This document shows, in pieces, positions 9,533 through 18,600 of a stretch of DNA of 64,000 bases. Made by a program: the position numbers and the translations under genes. The notes beneath the pieces are model-generated. The model saw nothing but the letters and a program-made list of their open reading frames with translations, had not been told where the DNA came from and made no database searches. The stretch comes from a virus, in the IMG/VR virus record IMGVR_UViG_3300025280_000026, positions 1-64,000 of that record; one strand, 5' to 3'. Position 1 is the first letter of the stretch. Every line of letters begins with the position of its first letter.

Positions 9533-9915
9533 GAATAACGAAACAAAGACTTGTTGAATTGATTAACGAAGAAATAGAGAAAGATGCTTTAGAAACGTTA
9601 AATGAATATGGGCCTTATAGCTCAATTTCTCCAGGCGGCGGTACAAATCCTTATTTAAAGAGAGCTACGCACCCAGATCCTATAAATGATTTAAAAGCTT
9701 TGGAAGTCGGTCAGCTTGATGATATCGCAACTTCTGGCATGGACGGTTTGTTTAACAACGTTCAGATAGCTTCGCGAATTTTAGAAGACCTTCCATTCGA
9801 AGAAATCACAAATTCTAATGTAGCGGATACGTTAGTCCAGGCAGCAGAATCATTGCGTACTGCCCTGGACGCAATTGCAACAGATCGCGACCGCGAAGAA
9901 AAGGGATATATTTAG
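9529..9915 (+). CDS. Unknown small protein sharing the N-terminal helix motif
   Basis: 128 residues. An in-frame ATG exists nine bases upstream, but the ATG chosen here overlaps the previous stop as ATGA and sits 8 bases after GGTGGAGGA. The N-terminus (MRITKQRLVELINEEIEKD) matches the preceding protein's leader in pattern: I-x-K-x-R-L-x-x-(I/L)-I-x-E-E. The remainder is acidic and helical with no recognised domain. Co-translation and shared leader suggest a common destination for the two products. Confidence 0.6.
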   Translation: MRITKQRLVELINEEIEKDALETLNEYGPYSSISPGGGTNPYLKRATHPDPINDLKALEVGQLDDIATSGMDGLFNNVQIASRILEDLPFEEITNSNVADTLVQAAESLRTALDAIATDRDREEKGYI

Positions 9916-9978
9916 TTTACCTTCTAATAAATGTTATTATGTTTGTAACGACATGTTTATGTTAGGCAAGGGAAGTAG

Positions 9979-12900
9979 ATGAGGTTTGCTCATATTGCGG
10001 ACACGCACATCCGCAATTTAAAATATCATAAAGAATACCGTGCGGTTTTTCAACAGATGTATAACAAACTTCGTGAGTTAGAAGTTGATTATATAATTCA
10101 TTGTGGCGATATAGCTCATACAAAGACACAGATAAGTCCTGAATTCGTCGATTTATGTAGTGACTTTTTTAGGAATTTGGCTGATATCGCCCCTACATAC
10201 ATAATATTGGGGAATCATGATGGCAACTTAAGAAATTCATATCGTCAAGACGCTTTAACACCGATTGTTAATGCGTTGGATAAACCGAATTTAAAGTTGA
10301 TTAAAAATTCTGGGGAGGTTATACTCAATGACACTTTTACGCTTAATATTTTATCTGTGTTTGATACTGACAATTGGTCGGATCCTTCCGACAGCACCAA
10401 AATCAATATTGCTCTTTATCATGGCTCCGTTTCAAATTGCCAAACTGATGCTGGCTGGGTTATGGAATATGGTGAAAATGACATATCTATTTTCGATCGA
10501 TTTGATTATGCTTTTCTCGGAGATATTCATAAAACAAACCAACAACTTGATAAAGACGGTCGAATCCGATATTGTGGTTCCACTGTACAACAAAATCATG
10601 GCGAAACGAACGACAAAGGTTTTCTTGTATGGGAAATCGAAGACAAAAAAACGTTTACAGTAGAACACCACACATTGGTCAATCCTAAGCCGTTTATAAC
10701 GATTAACCTCACTCCGAAGGGGCGCATACCAAAAGGCACTGAACTTCCCTCTAAGGCACGTTTACGCCTAGTTTCTGACAATGCCTTACCATTAGATACA
10801 ATTAGAAAGGTAATTGACGTGGCAAAGGTCAGATTTAAACCAGAAGCAATAACATATTTGTGCAGATCTGATGGTTTAGGTGGTTTAAATGGTGAAACTA
10901 ATTCTCTAATACAAGAAGACTTACGCGACATCGCGGTCCAGGAAGGTTTAATAGAAAAATATATTAAAGATTATCAGATTGATAGCGATGTATTACAAAA
11001 GGTTTATGATCTAAATAAAAAATATAATACACTGGTTGAAGAAGAAGAGGAAGTCAGTAGAAATGTTAATTGGAAGCTAAAGCGCGTAGAATGGGATAAC
11101 CTTTTTAACTATGGTGAAGGAAATAGTGTTGATTTTTACGATATGAACGGTGTAGTTGGGATATTGGGAAAGAATTTTTCTGGAAAGTCAAGTATCATTG
11201 ATAGTCTCATGTATACGCTTTATAACACAACATCTAAAAATAATCGACGAAATTATAATGTTATCAATCAAAACAAAGATGAGTGCCGCGGCTGTGTACA
11301 AATCGATATTGGCACCAAAACATATAAGATTGAAAGAACTAGTAAAAAATATATTAAGAAATTAAAAGGTAAAGTTACCAACGAAGCAAAAACTGACGTC
11401 GAATTCACTGTACTTGATAATGCAACTGGCGTTGAACAAGAACTAAATGGCACAAGTAGAATTGAGACTGATAAAAACATTAGAAAGATTTTTGGTACCG
11501 TTGAAGATTTTTTAATGACGTCAATGGCCTCTCAGCTTGGATCACTAAATTACATTAGTGAAGGTTCTACCAAGAGAAAAGAGATTCTTGCCAAGTTTCT
11601 TGACTTGGAAATTTTTGATAAAAAGTTCAAAATGGCCAAAGAAGATTCTTCAGATATTAAAGCCATGATACGACGAATGGAAAAACGAGATTTCGTAAAA
11701 GAAGCGAAGGATGCAAGAACTGATTTGGCTAGAAGTGAGGCGGAAACTTCTTTAAAACAGAAAGAATGCAAAAAACTAGCCAATAGTATAAGCAAATTAA
11801 ATGATAATTTAATAGATTGTGATAAATTAATATCTTCCATTCCAGCGGAAATTATTGATATCATTAGAGTAAACGAAAAACTACAAGATTTAATAAATAA
11901 GATCGATATCTTAGAATCTGACAAAGTTAGTTTGGAAACAGACTTAACACAGAAAAAACAATTTTACGATAAGATGGTGGCTTTTGTTGATGATTTTGAC
12001 GTAGAATCTTTACAAGAAAAACAAGATTTAATTAAAAAACACAGAGAAAGTATTATTGCATTCGAATCTGAGATCGAAACGGAGAGCACAAGACTTAGTT
12101 CATTAAAGAAAAAAGTGAAGTTGCTTGACGAAGTTCCTTGCGGAGAAGAATTTTCGCACTGTAAGTTTATTAAGGACGCATATTCAGCAAAGAAAAATGT
12201 CATCCCAGTACAAGATATAATTAACAAACTAAATTCTAGAGCAGGGGAAGTATCTAAAAGTATCAATGAGCTAAATCCAGCGCAACTAGATGATCATTAT
12301 GAAAAATTTCAGAGAATAACAAAGAAAAGGAATGAAACTCTTAATGAAATCAATGGATTAAAGCTCGATATCGAAAAAACAAAGACACATGTTCTTAGGT
12401 TCAACCAAGAAAAAGGTATCTTGGAAACCAAAAAGCAAGAATACGAAGCTAACAAAGAAGCTATTGAAAATTTAGAATCTTTATTACAACAAAAAATGGA
12501 TTTAGAAACAAATATCGGCCAACATAAGAAAGAATATGAAACATGCCAGCAAGAATCTATGGAACTTTATAAACAAAATGGTTTCTTAGAACAAACATTA
12601 GAACAAGTTAACCTTGATGAGCAAGAATATGAAAATTTGAATGCAGAGTTCACAGCTTATGATTTATTCCAGCGATGCATGCATTCTAATGGTATATCTT
12701 ATGGTATTATTAAGAAGCGTTTGCCTTTAATCAACGAAGAAATATCAAAGATCTTAACAAATATTGTTGACTTTGATATATTGTTTGACAATGGCGAAAA
12801 CAAACTTGATATTTTGATCAAACACTCGCGGTTCGATCCACGTCCTATTGAAATGGGATCCGGCGCCGAAAAAACAATATGCGCGATGGCGATCCGCTTG

Positions 12901-13128
12901 GCTCTTTTAAATGTTTCGACTCTTCCAAAAGGTGATATCTTTATTCTTGATGAACCCGGCACAGCTTTGGACGAAGATAACATGGAAGGATTTGTGAGAA
13001 TTCTTGATATGATTAGCACACAATTTAAGACTGTTTTGTTGATCTCACATCTAGATAATCTTAAGGATACGGTCGAACAACAAATTACAATTGACAAAAT
13101 TGATGGTTACGCATACGTAAATCACTAA
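9979..13128 (+). CDS. Fused SbcD-SbcC (gp47-gp46, Mre11-Rad50) recombination nuclease
   Basis: One 1049-residue protein joins both subunits of the recombination exonuclease. Residues 1-340 are a metallophosphatase with DTH (D8, H10), GDIAH and GNHDG motifs. From about 365 an SMC-type ATPase follows: Walker A GKNFSGKSS near 395, a long coiled coil with a small turn holding two cysteines (CGEEFSHC, near 715) where the zinc hook should be, the signature MGSGAEK near 955, and Walker B FILDEP near 988. T4 encodes these as separate gp47 and gp46, together about 900 residues, so the length fits a direct fusion. It would resect DNA ends to start recombination-dependent replication with the RecA and SSB of this phage. 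The hook spacing differs from canonical CxxC. Confidence 0.9.
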   Translation: MRFAHIADTHIRNLKYHKEYRAVFQQMYNKLRELEVDYIIHCGDIAHTKTQISPEFVDLCSDFFRNLADIAPTYIILGNHDGNLRNSYRQDALTPIVNALDKPNLKLIKNSGEVILNDTFTLNILSVFDTDNWSDPSDSTKINIALYHGSVSNCQTDAGWVMEYGENDISIFDRFDYAFLGDIHKTNQQLDKDGRIRYCGSTVQQNHGETNDKGFLVWEIEDKKTFTVEHHTLVNPKPFITINLTPKGRIPKGTELPSKARLRLVSDNALPLDTIRKVIDVAKVRFKPEAITYLCRSDGLGGLNGETNSLIQEDLRDIAVQEGLIEKYIKDYQIDSDVLQKVYDLNKKYNTLVEEEEEVSRNVNWKLKRVEWDNLFNYGEGNSVDFYDMNGVVGILGKNFSGKSSIIDSLMYTLYNTTSKNNRRNYNVINQNKDECRGCVQIDIGTKTYKIERTSKKYIKKLKGKVTNEAKTDVEFTVLDNATGVEQELNGTSRIETDKNIRKIFGTVEDFLMTSMASQLGSLNYISEGSTKRKEILAKFLDLEIFDKKFKMAKEDSSDIKAMIRRMEKRDFVKEAKDARTDLARSEAETSLKQKECKKLANSISKLNDNLIDCDKLISSIPAEIIDIIRVNEKLQDLINKIDILESDKVSLETDLTQKKQFYDKMVAFVDDFDVESLQEKQDLIKKHRESIIAFESEIETESTRLSSLKKKVKLLDEVPCGEEFSHCKFIKDAYSAKKNVIPVQDIINKLNSRAGEVSKSINELNPAQLDDHYEKFQRITKKRNETLNEINGLKLDIEKTKTHVLRFNQEKGILETKKQEYEANKEAIENLESLLQQKMDLETNIGQHKKEYETCQQESMELYKQNGFLEQTLEQVNLDEQEYENLNAEFTAYDLFQRCMHSNGISYGIIKKRLPLINEEISKILTNIVDFDILFDNGENKLDILIKHSRFDPRPIEMGSGAEKTICAMAIRLALLNVSTLPKGDIFILDEPGTALDEDNMEGFVRILDMISTQFKTVLLISHLDNLKDTVEQQITIDKIDGYAYVNH

Positions 13129-13139
13129 GGAGAATTAAA

Positions 13140-13340
13140 ATGGAAAAAGTAAAAGCGCTTTTAGATAAAATGACAGAAAAGGTTATCAGTCGCAAGTTTC
13201 TTGCATGGGTAACTGCGACAGTATTGGCTGCTTATAATCGCATTGATTCAGAAGATTGGGTTGCAGTAACTGTAATGTATATTGGTTCCGAAGCTCTGGT
13301 TGATTTGGCAGCTCGTTGGAAACACGGCCCAAGCGCGTGA
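13140..13340 (+). CDS. Small membrane protein, candidate holin
   Basis: 66 residues with two hydrophobic stretches (about 21-33 and 40-57) separated by a short acidic turn (NRIDSEDW), a charged N-terminus and a basic C-terminus, the shape of a two-span holin. A good AGGAGAATTAAA precedes the ATG. It overlaps the next gene, which encodes a one-span coiled-coil protein, as GTGA. The combination suggests a lysis cassette, but no endolysin is adjacent and holin function is inferred from topology and neighbours only. Confidence 0.5.
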   Translation: MEKVKALLDKMTEKVISRKFLAWVTATVLAAYNRIDSEDWVAVTVMYIGSEALVDLAARWKHGPSA

Positions 13341-13723
13341 CAGTTTTAAAGAAAGCATGGGTTTGGTTTAAAACACATTGGTATTTACCATTGTTGCTTG
13401 TTTTATTGGCCGTTACATACTTTTCAGGAAGAGCAAGAGTAAATAAAGTACTCAAGATGTTTGATGCTTCCAAAAAAAGCTATGAAGATCAGATAAAAGT
13501 AATCAACGAATCTCACGAGCAAGAGCTTAAAAAGCAAGAAGAATTGTATAACACTTATTTGGAAACAATGAAAAGGTTAGAAAGAGAACATAATATAAAT
13601 CTAGATTCTTTGGAAGAAGAGAAGAAGAAAAAGCTTGATGAAATGGTCAAGAAGTATAAAGGAACTCCTGAAGAATTGGCCAAAGATCTAAGTGAAATGT
13701 TTGGAGTTGATAATAAGTCTTAA
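13337..13723 (+). CDS. N-terminal membrane anchor plus long coiled coil, candidate i-spanin (Rz-like)
   Basis: 128 residues from a GTG that overlaps the preceding stop (GTGA). After a short basic leader and an aromatic-rich stretch comes one membrane span (YLPLLLVLLAVTYF), then about 85 residues of heptad-like, Lys/Glu-rich coiled coil ending in a polar tail. This is the architecture of inner-membrane spanins, which bridge to the outer membrane during lysis of Gram-negative hosts. An upstream TTG in frame would overlap the previous gene more deeply and lacks a ribosome binding site. Function is inferred, since coiled-coil membrane proteins have many roles. Confidence 0.5.
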   Translation: MTVLKKAWVWFKTHWYLPLLLVLLAVTYFSGRARVNKVLKMFDASKKSYEDQIKVINESHEQELKKQEELYNTYLETMKRLEREHNINLDSLEEEKKKKLDEMVKKYKGTPEELAKDLSEMFGVDNKS

Positions 13724-13725
13724 TT

Positions 13726-14247
13726 ATGATGGTTAATTTACTATGTATTAGTATAGCAATAAATTTAGTTTTTATTATTTTGCTATATAGGAACAAGAAA
13801 AGTATGGGAAACAGAAGATTAGGATTAGGAAGATTAGAATCGCTTGTGGAACAACTTAAAAGAGAACTAGCTTTAGGAAGCGCTACTTTAGTAGGCTTTA
13901 AAAGGGCAATAGAAGCAAAAACTGATGATTACACGGTTGTAGAAGCAGATAGCGGAAAAGTACTTACAACTGAGGGCACCGCCAAAAATATTGTGTTCAC
14001 ATTGCCAACTCCAACGACTTCATTACAAGGAATGTGGGTTGAATTTATAAATTGTGCTGATTATGAAATGAAGATTACAGGTGATGCGGGTAAAATGATA
14101 CTCCAAGGTAGTATTACTGGTAACTATATTGACATTGATGAGCCCAACCAGCTCATAGGCGCTAATGCATGGGCAATATGTACTGGCACCAAGTGGTTTG
14201 TTCGTGGCAGCGCGATCTCAGTCAGCCATTGGGATTTCAATCAATAG
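13726..14247 (+). CDS. Membrane-anchored protein with a decoration/fibre-type beta domain
   Basis: 173 residues. Residues 5-22 are a hydrophobic anchor, followed by a basic and coiled segment, then a beta domain from about 65 onwards. The beta domain (YTVVEADSGKVLTTEG..IVFTLP....GMWVEFINC) follows the same pattern as the small decoration-type protein encoded at 31.0 kb (YTVTKADCGTIFVLN..FTVTLP....GWWCKFIVG). A virion-surface domain attached to a membrane anchor is unusual, since structural proteins rarely carry one. Placed between spanin-like genes, it could act at the envelope during lysis or adsorption; this is speculation. Confidence 0.5.
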   Translation: MMVNLLCISIAINLVFIILLYRNKKSMGNRRLGLGRLESLVEQLKRELALGSATLVGFKRAIEAKTDDYTVVEADSGKVLTTEGTAKNIVFTLPTPTTSLQGMWVEFINCADYEMKITGDAGKMILQGSITGNYIDIDEPNQLIGANAWAICTGTKWFVRGSAISVSHWDFNQ

Positions 14248-14253
14248 TTAATT

Positions 14254-14739
14254 ATGTGGAATAAATTTTTAGCAATATTATTAAGTTTTACTTTAGTTTT
14301 AATACCTTGTGTAGCTTCGGCAGGGGAAACAGATCCTGACGATTCACTAAATATAAATGGTCGTTTAACGTATCTTGGCAAGGGAGAGAAGACACCATAT
14401 GCAGGAATTTTATTTGACATTTCAGCTGCAACAAAGCTTAAAATAGATAAACAATTTATGGTGCTTAAATTTAAGCTTGAAATGGATTTCCTAAGAAAGA
14501 CGCTAACTGCTGAACATTCTTTAGTTTTATCTAAACTTCAGCTTAAGCACGACACGTTACAATCAAGAACTAGTTCCTTATTAAAAATAAAAACTGAAGA
14601 GATAAACCGTTTGCAAGACCTAATTAAGAAAGATACAAGAAGTTATTCGCATTGGTGGTTTGTGGGCGGTATTATAGCAGGATGTTTACTTTCCATTGGT
14701 ATTTATTATGCCGCCTCTGAGATTGGCAAAAATAATTAA
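14254..14739 (+). CDS. Secreted protein with C-terminal membrane span, candidate spanin
   Basis: 161 residues. An N-terminal signal peptide (FLAILLSFTLVLIPCVASA, likely cut after ASA) is followed by a periplasmic domain with about 75 residues of coiled coil and a C-terminal membrane span (WWFVGGIIAGCLLSIGIYYAA). A signal-led N-terminus, coiled coil and C-terminal span resemble a unimolecular spanin, but the cysteine in LIPC does not fit a lipobox (Pro at -1), so outer-membrane lipidation is doubtful. Together with the two membrane genes upstream it suggests an envelope-disruption module. Alternatively it is an unrelated periplasmic protein. Confidence 0.5.
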   Translation: MWNKFLAILLSFTLVLIPCVASAGETDPDDSLNINGRLTYLGKGEKTPYAGILFDISAATKLKIDKQFMVLKFKLEMDFLRKTLTAEHSLVLSKLQLKHDTLQSRTSSLLKIKTEEINRLQDLIKKDTRSYSHWWFVGGIIAGCLLSIGIYYAASEIGKNN

Positions 14740-14754
14740 TAAGGAAATACAAAC

Positions 14755-15531
14755 ATGTCTCGTAGTTCGAGAAGATCAGGAACAAGTAACTTATCTTTTC
14801 ATAAGTTAAAGCGCCAGATAAAAAAACACTCTGGCACAGGTTTCGAATTCGTTCTAGAAGATGCAGACGGCACAGAAGTAACAATATCGAAAAATAAAGA
14901 AGTTAAGTATCTTTCTGGCGGTGGCATAAACATTAATTGGACTGATGTCAGTTCCGGATCCGATTCTGATCCTTATGATTTAACTTTAACTATTGATCCA
15001 ACGGATGCAACAGCAGTTAATGTAGCTGCTAGCGATTTAATTTTAATTGCTGATGCGTCAGACAGCAATAATTTGAAAAAGGCAACTCTTGGTTACGCAT
15101 GGGACGGTACCAGTTTTTATGTGAATGGAAAAATTGGTGTTGGTGTTGTCACTCCATCTTATGCTTTAGATTTGCCTAACAATAGTGATGCGACCGGAGC
15201 CGCCAGAGCAAATGCATTTATAACTTATTCTTCACGAAAACTTAAAAAGAACATCAATCGGATACAAGAGCCGCTTAGTATCGTGAAAAACCTTAGAGGT
15301 GTCACTTTCGATTGGAAAGACACCAACAAAAGAGAAATAGGCCTGATAGCAGAAGAAGTAGCGAAAGTTCTTCCAGAGGTTGTTTCTTATCAAGACGCAC
15401 AGCCTGCCGCCCTCGATTACCCAAAAATAACTGCCCTTTTAATAGAATGTGTGAAAGAACAACAAGAAAGAATTGATTCTTTAGAAAAAAAAGTTGTTTC
15501 TTATGTCTCTGAAAACAATAAAGAAAATTAA
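14755..15531 (+). CDS. Short fibre or spike protein with C-terminal S74 intramolecular chaperone
   Basis: 258 residues starting after AAGGAAATACAAAC. The N-terminal part is a beta-rich shaft with DLTLTIDPTDATAV repeats. The last 100 residues form a Peptidase_S74 / intramolecular chaperone domain: YSSRKLKKNI at the cleavage end, LRGVTFDWK, then IGLIAEEV..VLPEVV and a terminal helical coiled coil. In this family the domain trimerises the fibre and then cuts itself off at the Ser of the SxRxxK motif; S and K are present here. It is paired with a much longer fibre with the same ending, implying alternative or nested host-binding proteins. Confidence 0.8.
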   Translation: MSRSSRRSGTSNLSFHKLKRQIKKHSGTGFEFVLEDADGTEVTISKNKEVKYLSGGGININWTDVSSGSDSDPYDLTLTIDPTDATAVNVAASDLILIADASDSNNLKKATLGYAWDGTSFYVNGKIGVGVVTPSYALDLPNNSDATGAARANAFITYSSRKLKKNINRIQEPLSIVKNLRGVTFDWKDTNKREIGLIAEEVAKVLPEVVSYQDAQPAALDYPKITALLIECVKEQQERIDSLEKKVVSYVSENNKEN

Positions 15532-15579
15532 GAGAAGCATTTTTATTGTTTTACAGCCTGTTTTTTTAGGTTATCGTAC

Positions 15580-15588
15580 ACTATATAG
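15580..15588 (+). promoter_or_regulatory. Degenerate copy of the promoter-like nonamer (ACTATATAG)
   Basis: Two mismatches to ACTATTTAY. It sits in the 140-base gap between the two fibre genes, the longest gene-free stretch in this part, 92 bases before the long-fibre ATG. A TAGGAGGG ribosome binding site lies just before that ATG. No terminator hairpin is evident in the gap. Confidence 0.25.
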
Positions 15589-15671
15589 TTTGATGGAGCG
15601 TGGTGGTTAACAATACCACTGCGTCTATCGAAAAATTAAAAAACAACACATAGTTTAGGAGGGAAAAAAAC

Positions 15672-18600
15672 ATGGCTGTTAAAATTTCTGGAGATAATAT
15701 AGGATTGTCGGGCACTGACGACGATTTATTAACCGTAGCAGATCAATTGCTCACCGTTGCAGGTGAGATTTCTGTTACTACATTAGATATTGGGGGAACA
15801 AACGTTTCTGCTACTGCGGCAGAACTCAATTACGTTGATACCACCGCCGGCGTAAGCGCCGCAAGCAAAGCGATCATCTGCGATAGTAATGGTGATTTTG
15901 AGATGCAGGATGGTGATAAAGTTTTTCTTGGTACGGATGCTGACGCGTCTCTTTATCACGATGGTAGCAACTGTTACTTAAAAAATGGGACTGGAGCAAT
16001 GAAAATTGCAGACCAGACTTCTGGCATCGCGGTCTCGATTGGTCACACGACTTCCGAGACAACGGTCAACGACAATCTTACTGTTACTGGTGATCTTACT
16101 GTTAATGGTACAACTACAACAGTGAATAGTACGACAATTGCTATTACTAGTTCGTTTACGTTTGAGGGTTATGCAGACGGTAATGAAACGACGCTTAGGG
16201 CACTCAATCCTGTTGCTGATTCAACAATATACATGGGTGCTCTGGCAACTGGGTCATATTACATGCCGCTGATCGGAGATGCTCCGACGGCCGCCGCGGC
16301 AGCTGTTACTGCTGCTGAATTTGCACTTCTTGATGGTGGTTCTACTGTTGCGACTGTAACAGTTGCAGATGGTGACGGTGTTCTTTTCAACGATGCCGGC
16401 ACTATGAAACATGTCACTGTCCAATCTCTCTCAGCTTACTTCGACGACGAGATCACGGCAATGCCAAACCTTGTACAAACCAGCGCCCTAAACGCTGGCT
16501 CTATTACCTCTGGCTTTGGCAACATTGACAACGGTACTAGTACACTTGATACCGGCGCCGCCACGGTCGCGAGTTTGGTTTGTACTGCTGCTGGTACTTT
16601 CGGTGGTGGTTATGGCTCCACAGGCGCCACAATCTCAACCGCTGGTGTCATTCAAGCAAATGGCAACATTGAAACTGCTGGTAGTTTTGTTATTGGTTCG
16701 GCCGACATGAGTGAAACCGACTTGGAGAAACTTGACGGTATCACGAACGGCACGGCTGCAGCTTCTAAGGCTGTTGTACTTGATGGTAGCAAAAACATTG
16801 CGACCATCGGCACGCTCGGCTGCGGCGCGATCACCTCGACCGGTAACTCGGCAATGGCTCAACTTACCACATCCGGAAGAGTGATTGTTGACGATACAAC
16901 AGCCGCGACTACTACTACTGATGGTTCACTTCAAACCGATGGTGGTTTAAGTGTCGCCGCAGATGCTGTTATTGGTGACGATCTCATGTTGTTATCAGAC
17001 GCGTCAGTGATCCACTTCGGCGCCGCCAAAGATGTGACGATGACGCACGTCTCTGGCTCTGGTGTCACGTTCACGAATACGTTAGGTGCTGACACCGCTC
17101 TTGGAGCCAAGCCTATGGTTTTGGAATTGGCTACTAAAGAATTGGTGATTACGGACGGCGACAAGGTTGGCGCAATCAACTTTAAAGCAGCTGCTGAAAG
17201 CAGTGGGACTGACGCTATTTTGGTTTGTGCTGGAATCGAAGCCGTTGCTGCTGACACTTTTGCAGCTGACAACAACGCAACGAGCTTGGTTTTTAAAACT
17301 GCTGCTAGCGAGGCCGCGGCCGGAAAGGTTATGATCCATCCTAATGGACACTTAATGCCTTATTCTGATGACCTTTGTGCTCTTGGTCAGTCGAATAACA
17401 ACTGGGCAGATCTTTACTTAGCTGATTCCGCTGTCGCTAACTTTGGCGATGATCAAGATGTTACGTTAACTCATGTTCACAATACTGGCCTTCTTTTGAA
17501 TTCCACAAACAGGATTCAATTCAATGACTCGACGCAATATATTGGTGCAGTTGACGATGCAGCGAATCTTACTATTGCTGCTACAACTGATGTCAATATC
17601 GAAGCCACTACTCTTGATTGTAATGCTGCGCTGGACGTCTCTGGTGTTGCAACCTTAGCAAGTCTTGTTTGCACAGCAGCTGCAACCTTTGGTGGTGGTC
17701 TTGGCGCGTCCGGCGCAACCATAACTACTAACGGCGCAATTTCTGCTGATGGAAGAATCATAACAGATGATACAACAGCCGCCACTAGCACGACTGATGG
17801 TTCGCTTCAAACTGACGGTGGCTTGAGCGTTGCTTTAGACGCCGTGGTTGGTGATGACCTTATCCTATTATCGGATTCATCCGTAATTCACCTTGGCGCC
17901 GCCAAAGATATAACAATGACGCACGTCTCTGGCTCTGGTGTCACGTTCACGAATACGTTAGGCGCTGACACCGCTCTTGGAGCCAAACCTATGGTTTTGG
18001 AATTGGCTACTAAAGAATTGGTAATCGCTGCCGGCGACAAAATCGGTGCAATCAACTTTAAAGCAGCTGCTGAAAGCAGTGGGACTGACGCTATTCTGGT
18101 TTGTGCTGGAATTGAAGCTGTTTCAGAAGGCACTTTTGCTTCTGATAACAATGCAGCGGGTTTGGTTTTCAAAACCGGTGCTAGCGAAGCCGCAGCCGGA
18201 AAAGTTACGATTACTTCCGCAGGACATTTGCAACCCTATTCCAATAATCTTTGTGGATTAGGAACTACATCTTACAAGTGGGCAGATTTGTTCTTGGCTA
18301 GTGGGAGTGTTATCAACTTTAACAGTGGTAATGTCACAATGACGCATTCCGCAGATACTTTATCGCTCAATGCTGGTGCGTCCATGAAAGCAACTAGTTT
18401 CGTCACATACTCGGATGAAAGGATGAAGGAGAATATCAACACTCTTGATAACGCTTTGGATACTGTCTCGAAACTTCGTGGCGTTAGTTACGATTGGAAG
18501 CAAGGTGGCAAGTCTGACATTGGGTTTATTGCTCAAGAAGTTCAGAAAGTTGTACCATCTCTTGTTCACGGTAGTGAAAAAGACGGTTATGCTATGGACT

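Noticed and set aside
10328-10663. Hydrophobic 111-residue frame on the + strand inside the SbcDC fusion gene
   Set aside because: It lies wholly inside the metallophosphatase domain whose motifs are intact in the other frame; its start has no good ribosome binding site.
14254-14739. Lipoprotein signal in the spanin-like protein (LIPC)
   Set aside because: Pro at -1 to the Cys does not fit the lipobox; a normal signal peptidase site (ASA) is better.
16931-18172. Ala/Ser-rich frames on the - strand within the fibre gene
   Set aside because: They mirror the repeated Ala/Thr/Gly codons of the fibre shaft on the other strand and occur in both repeat copies, as expected for a shadow frame.
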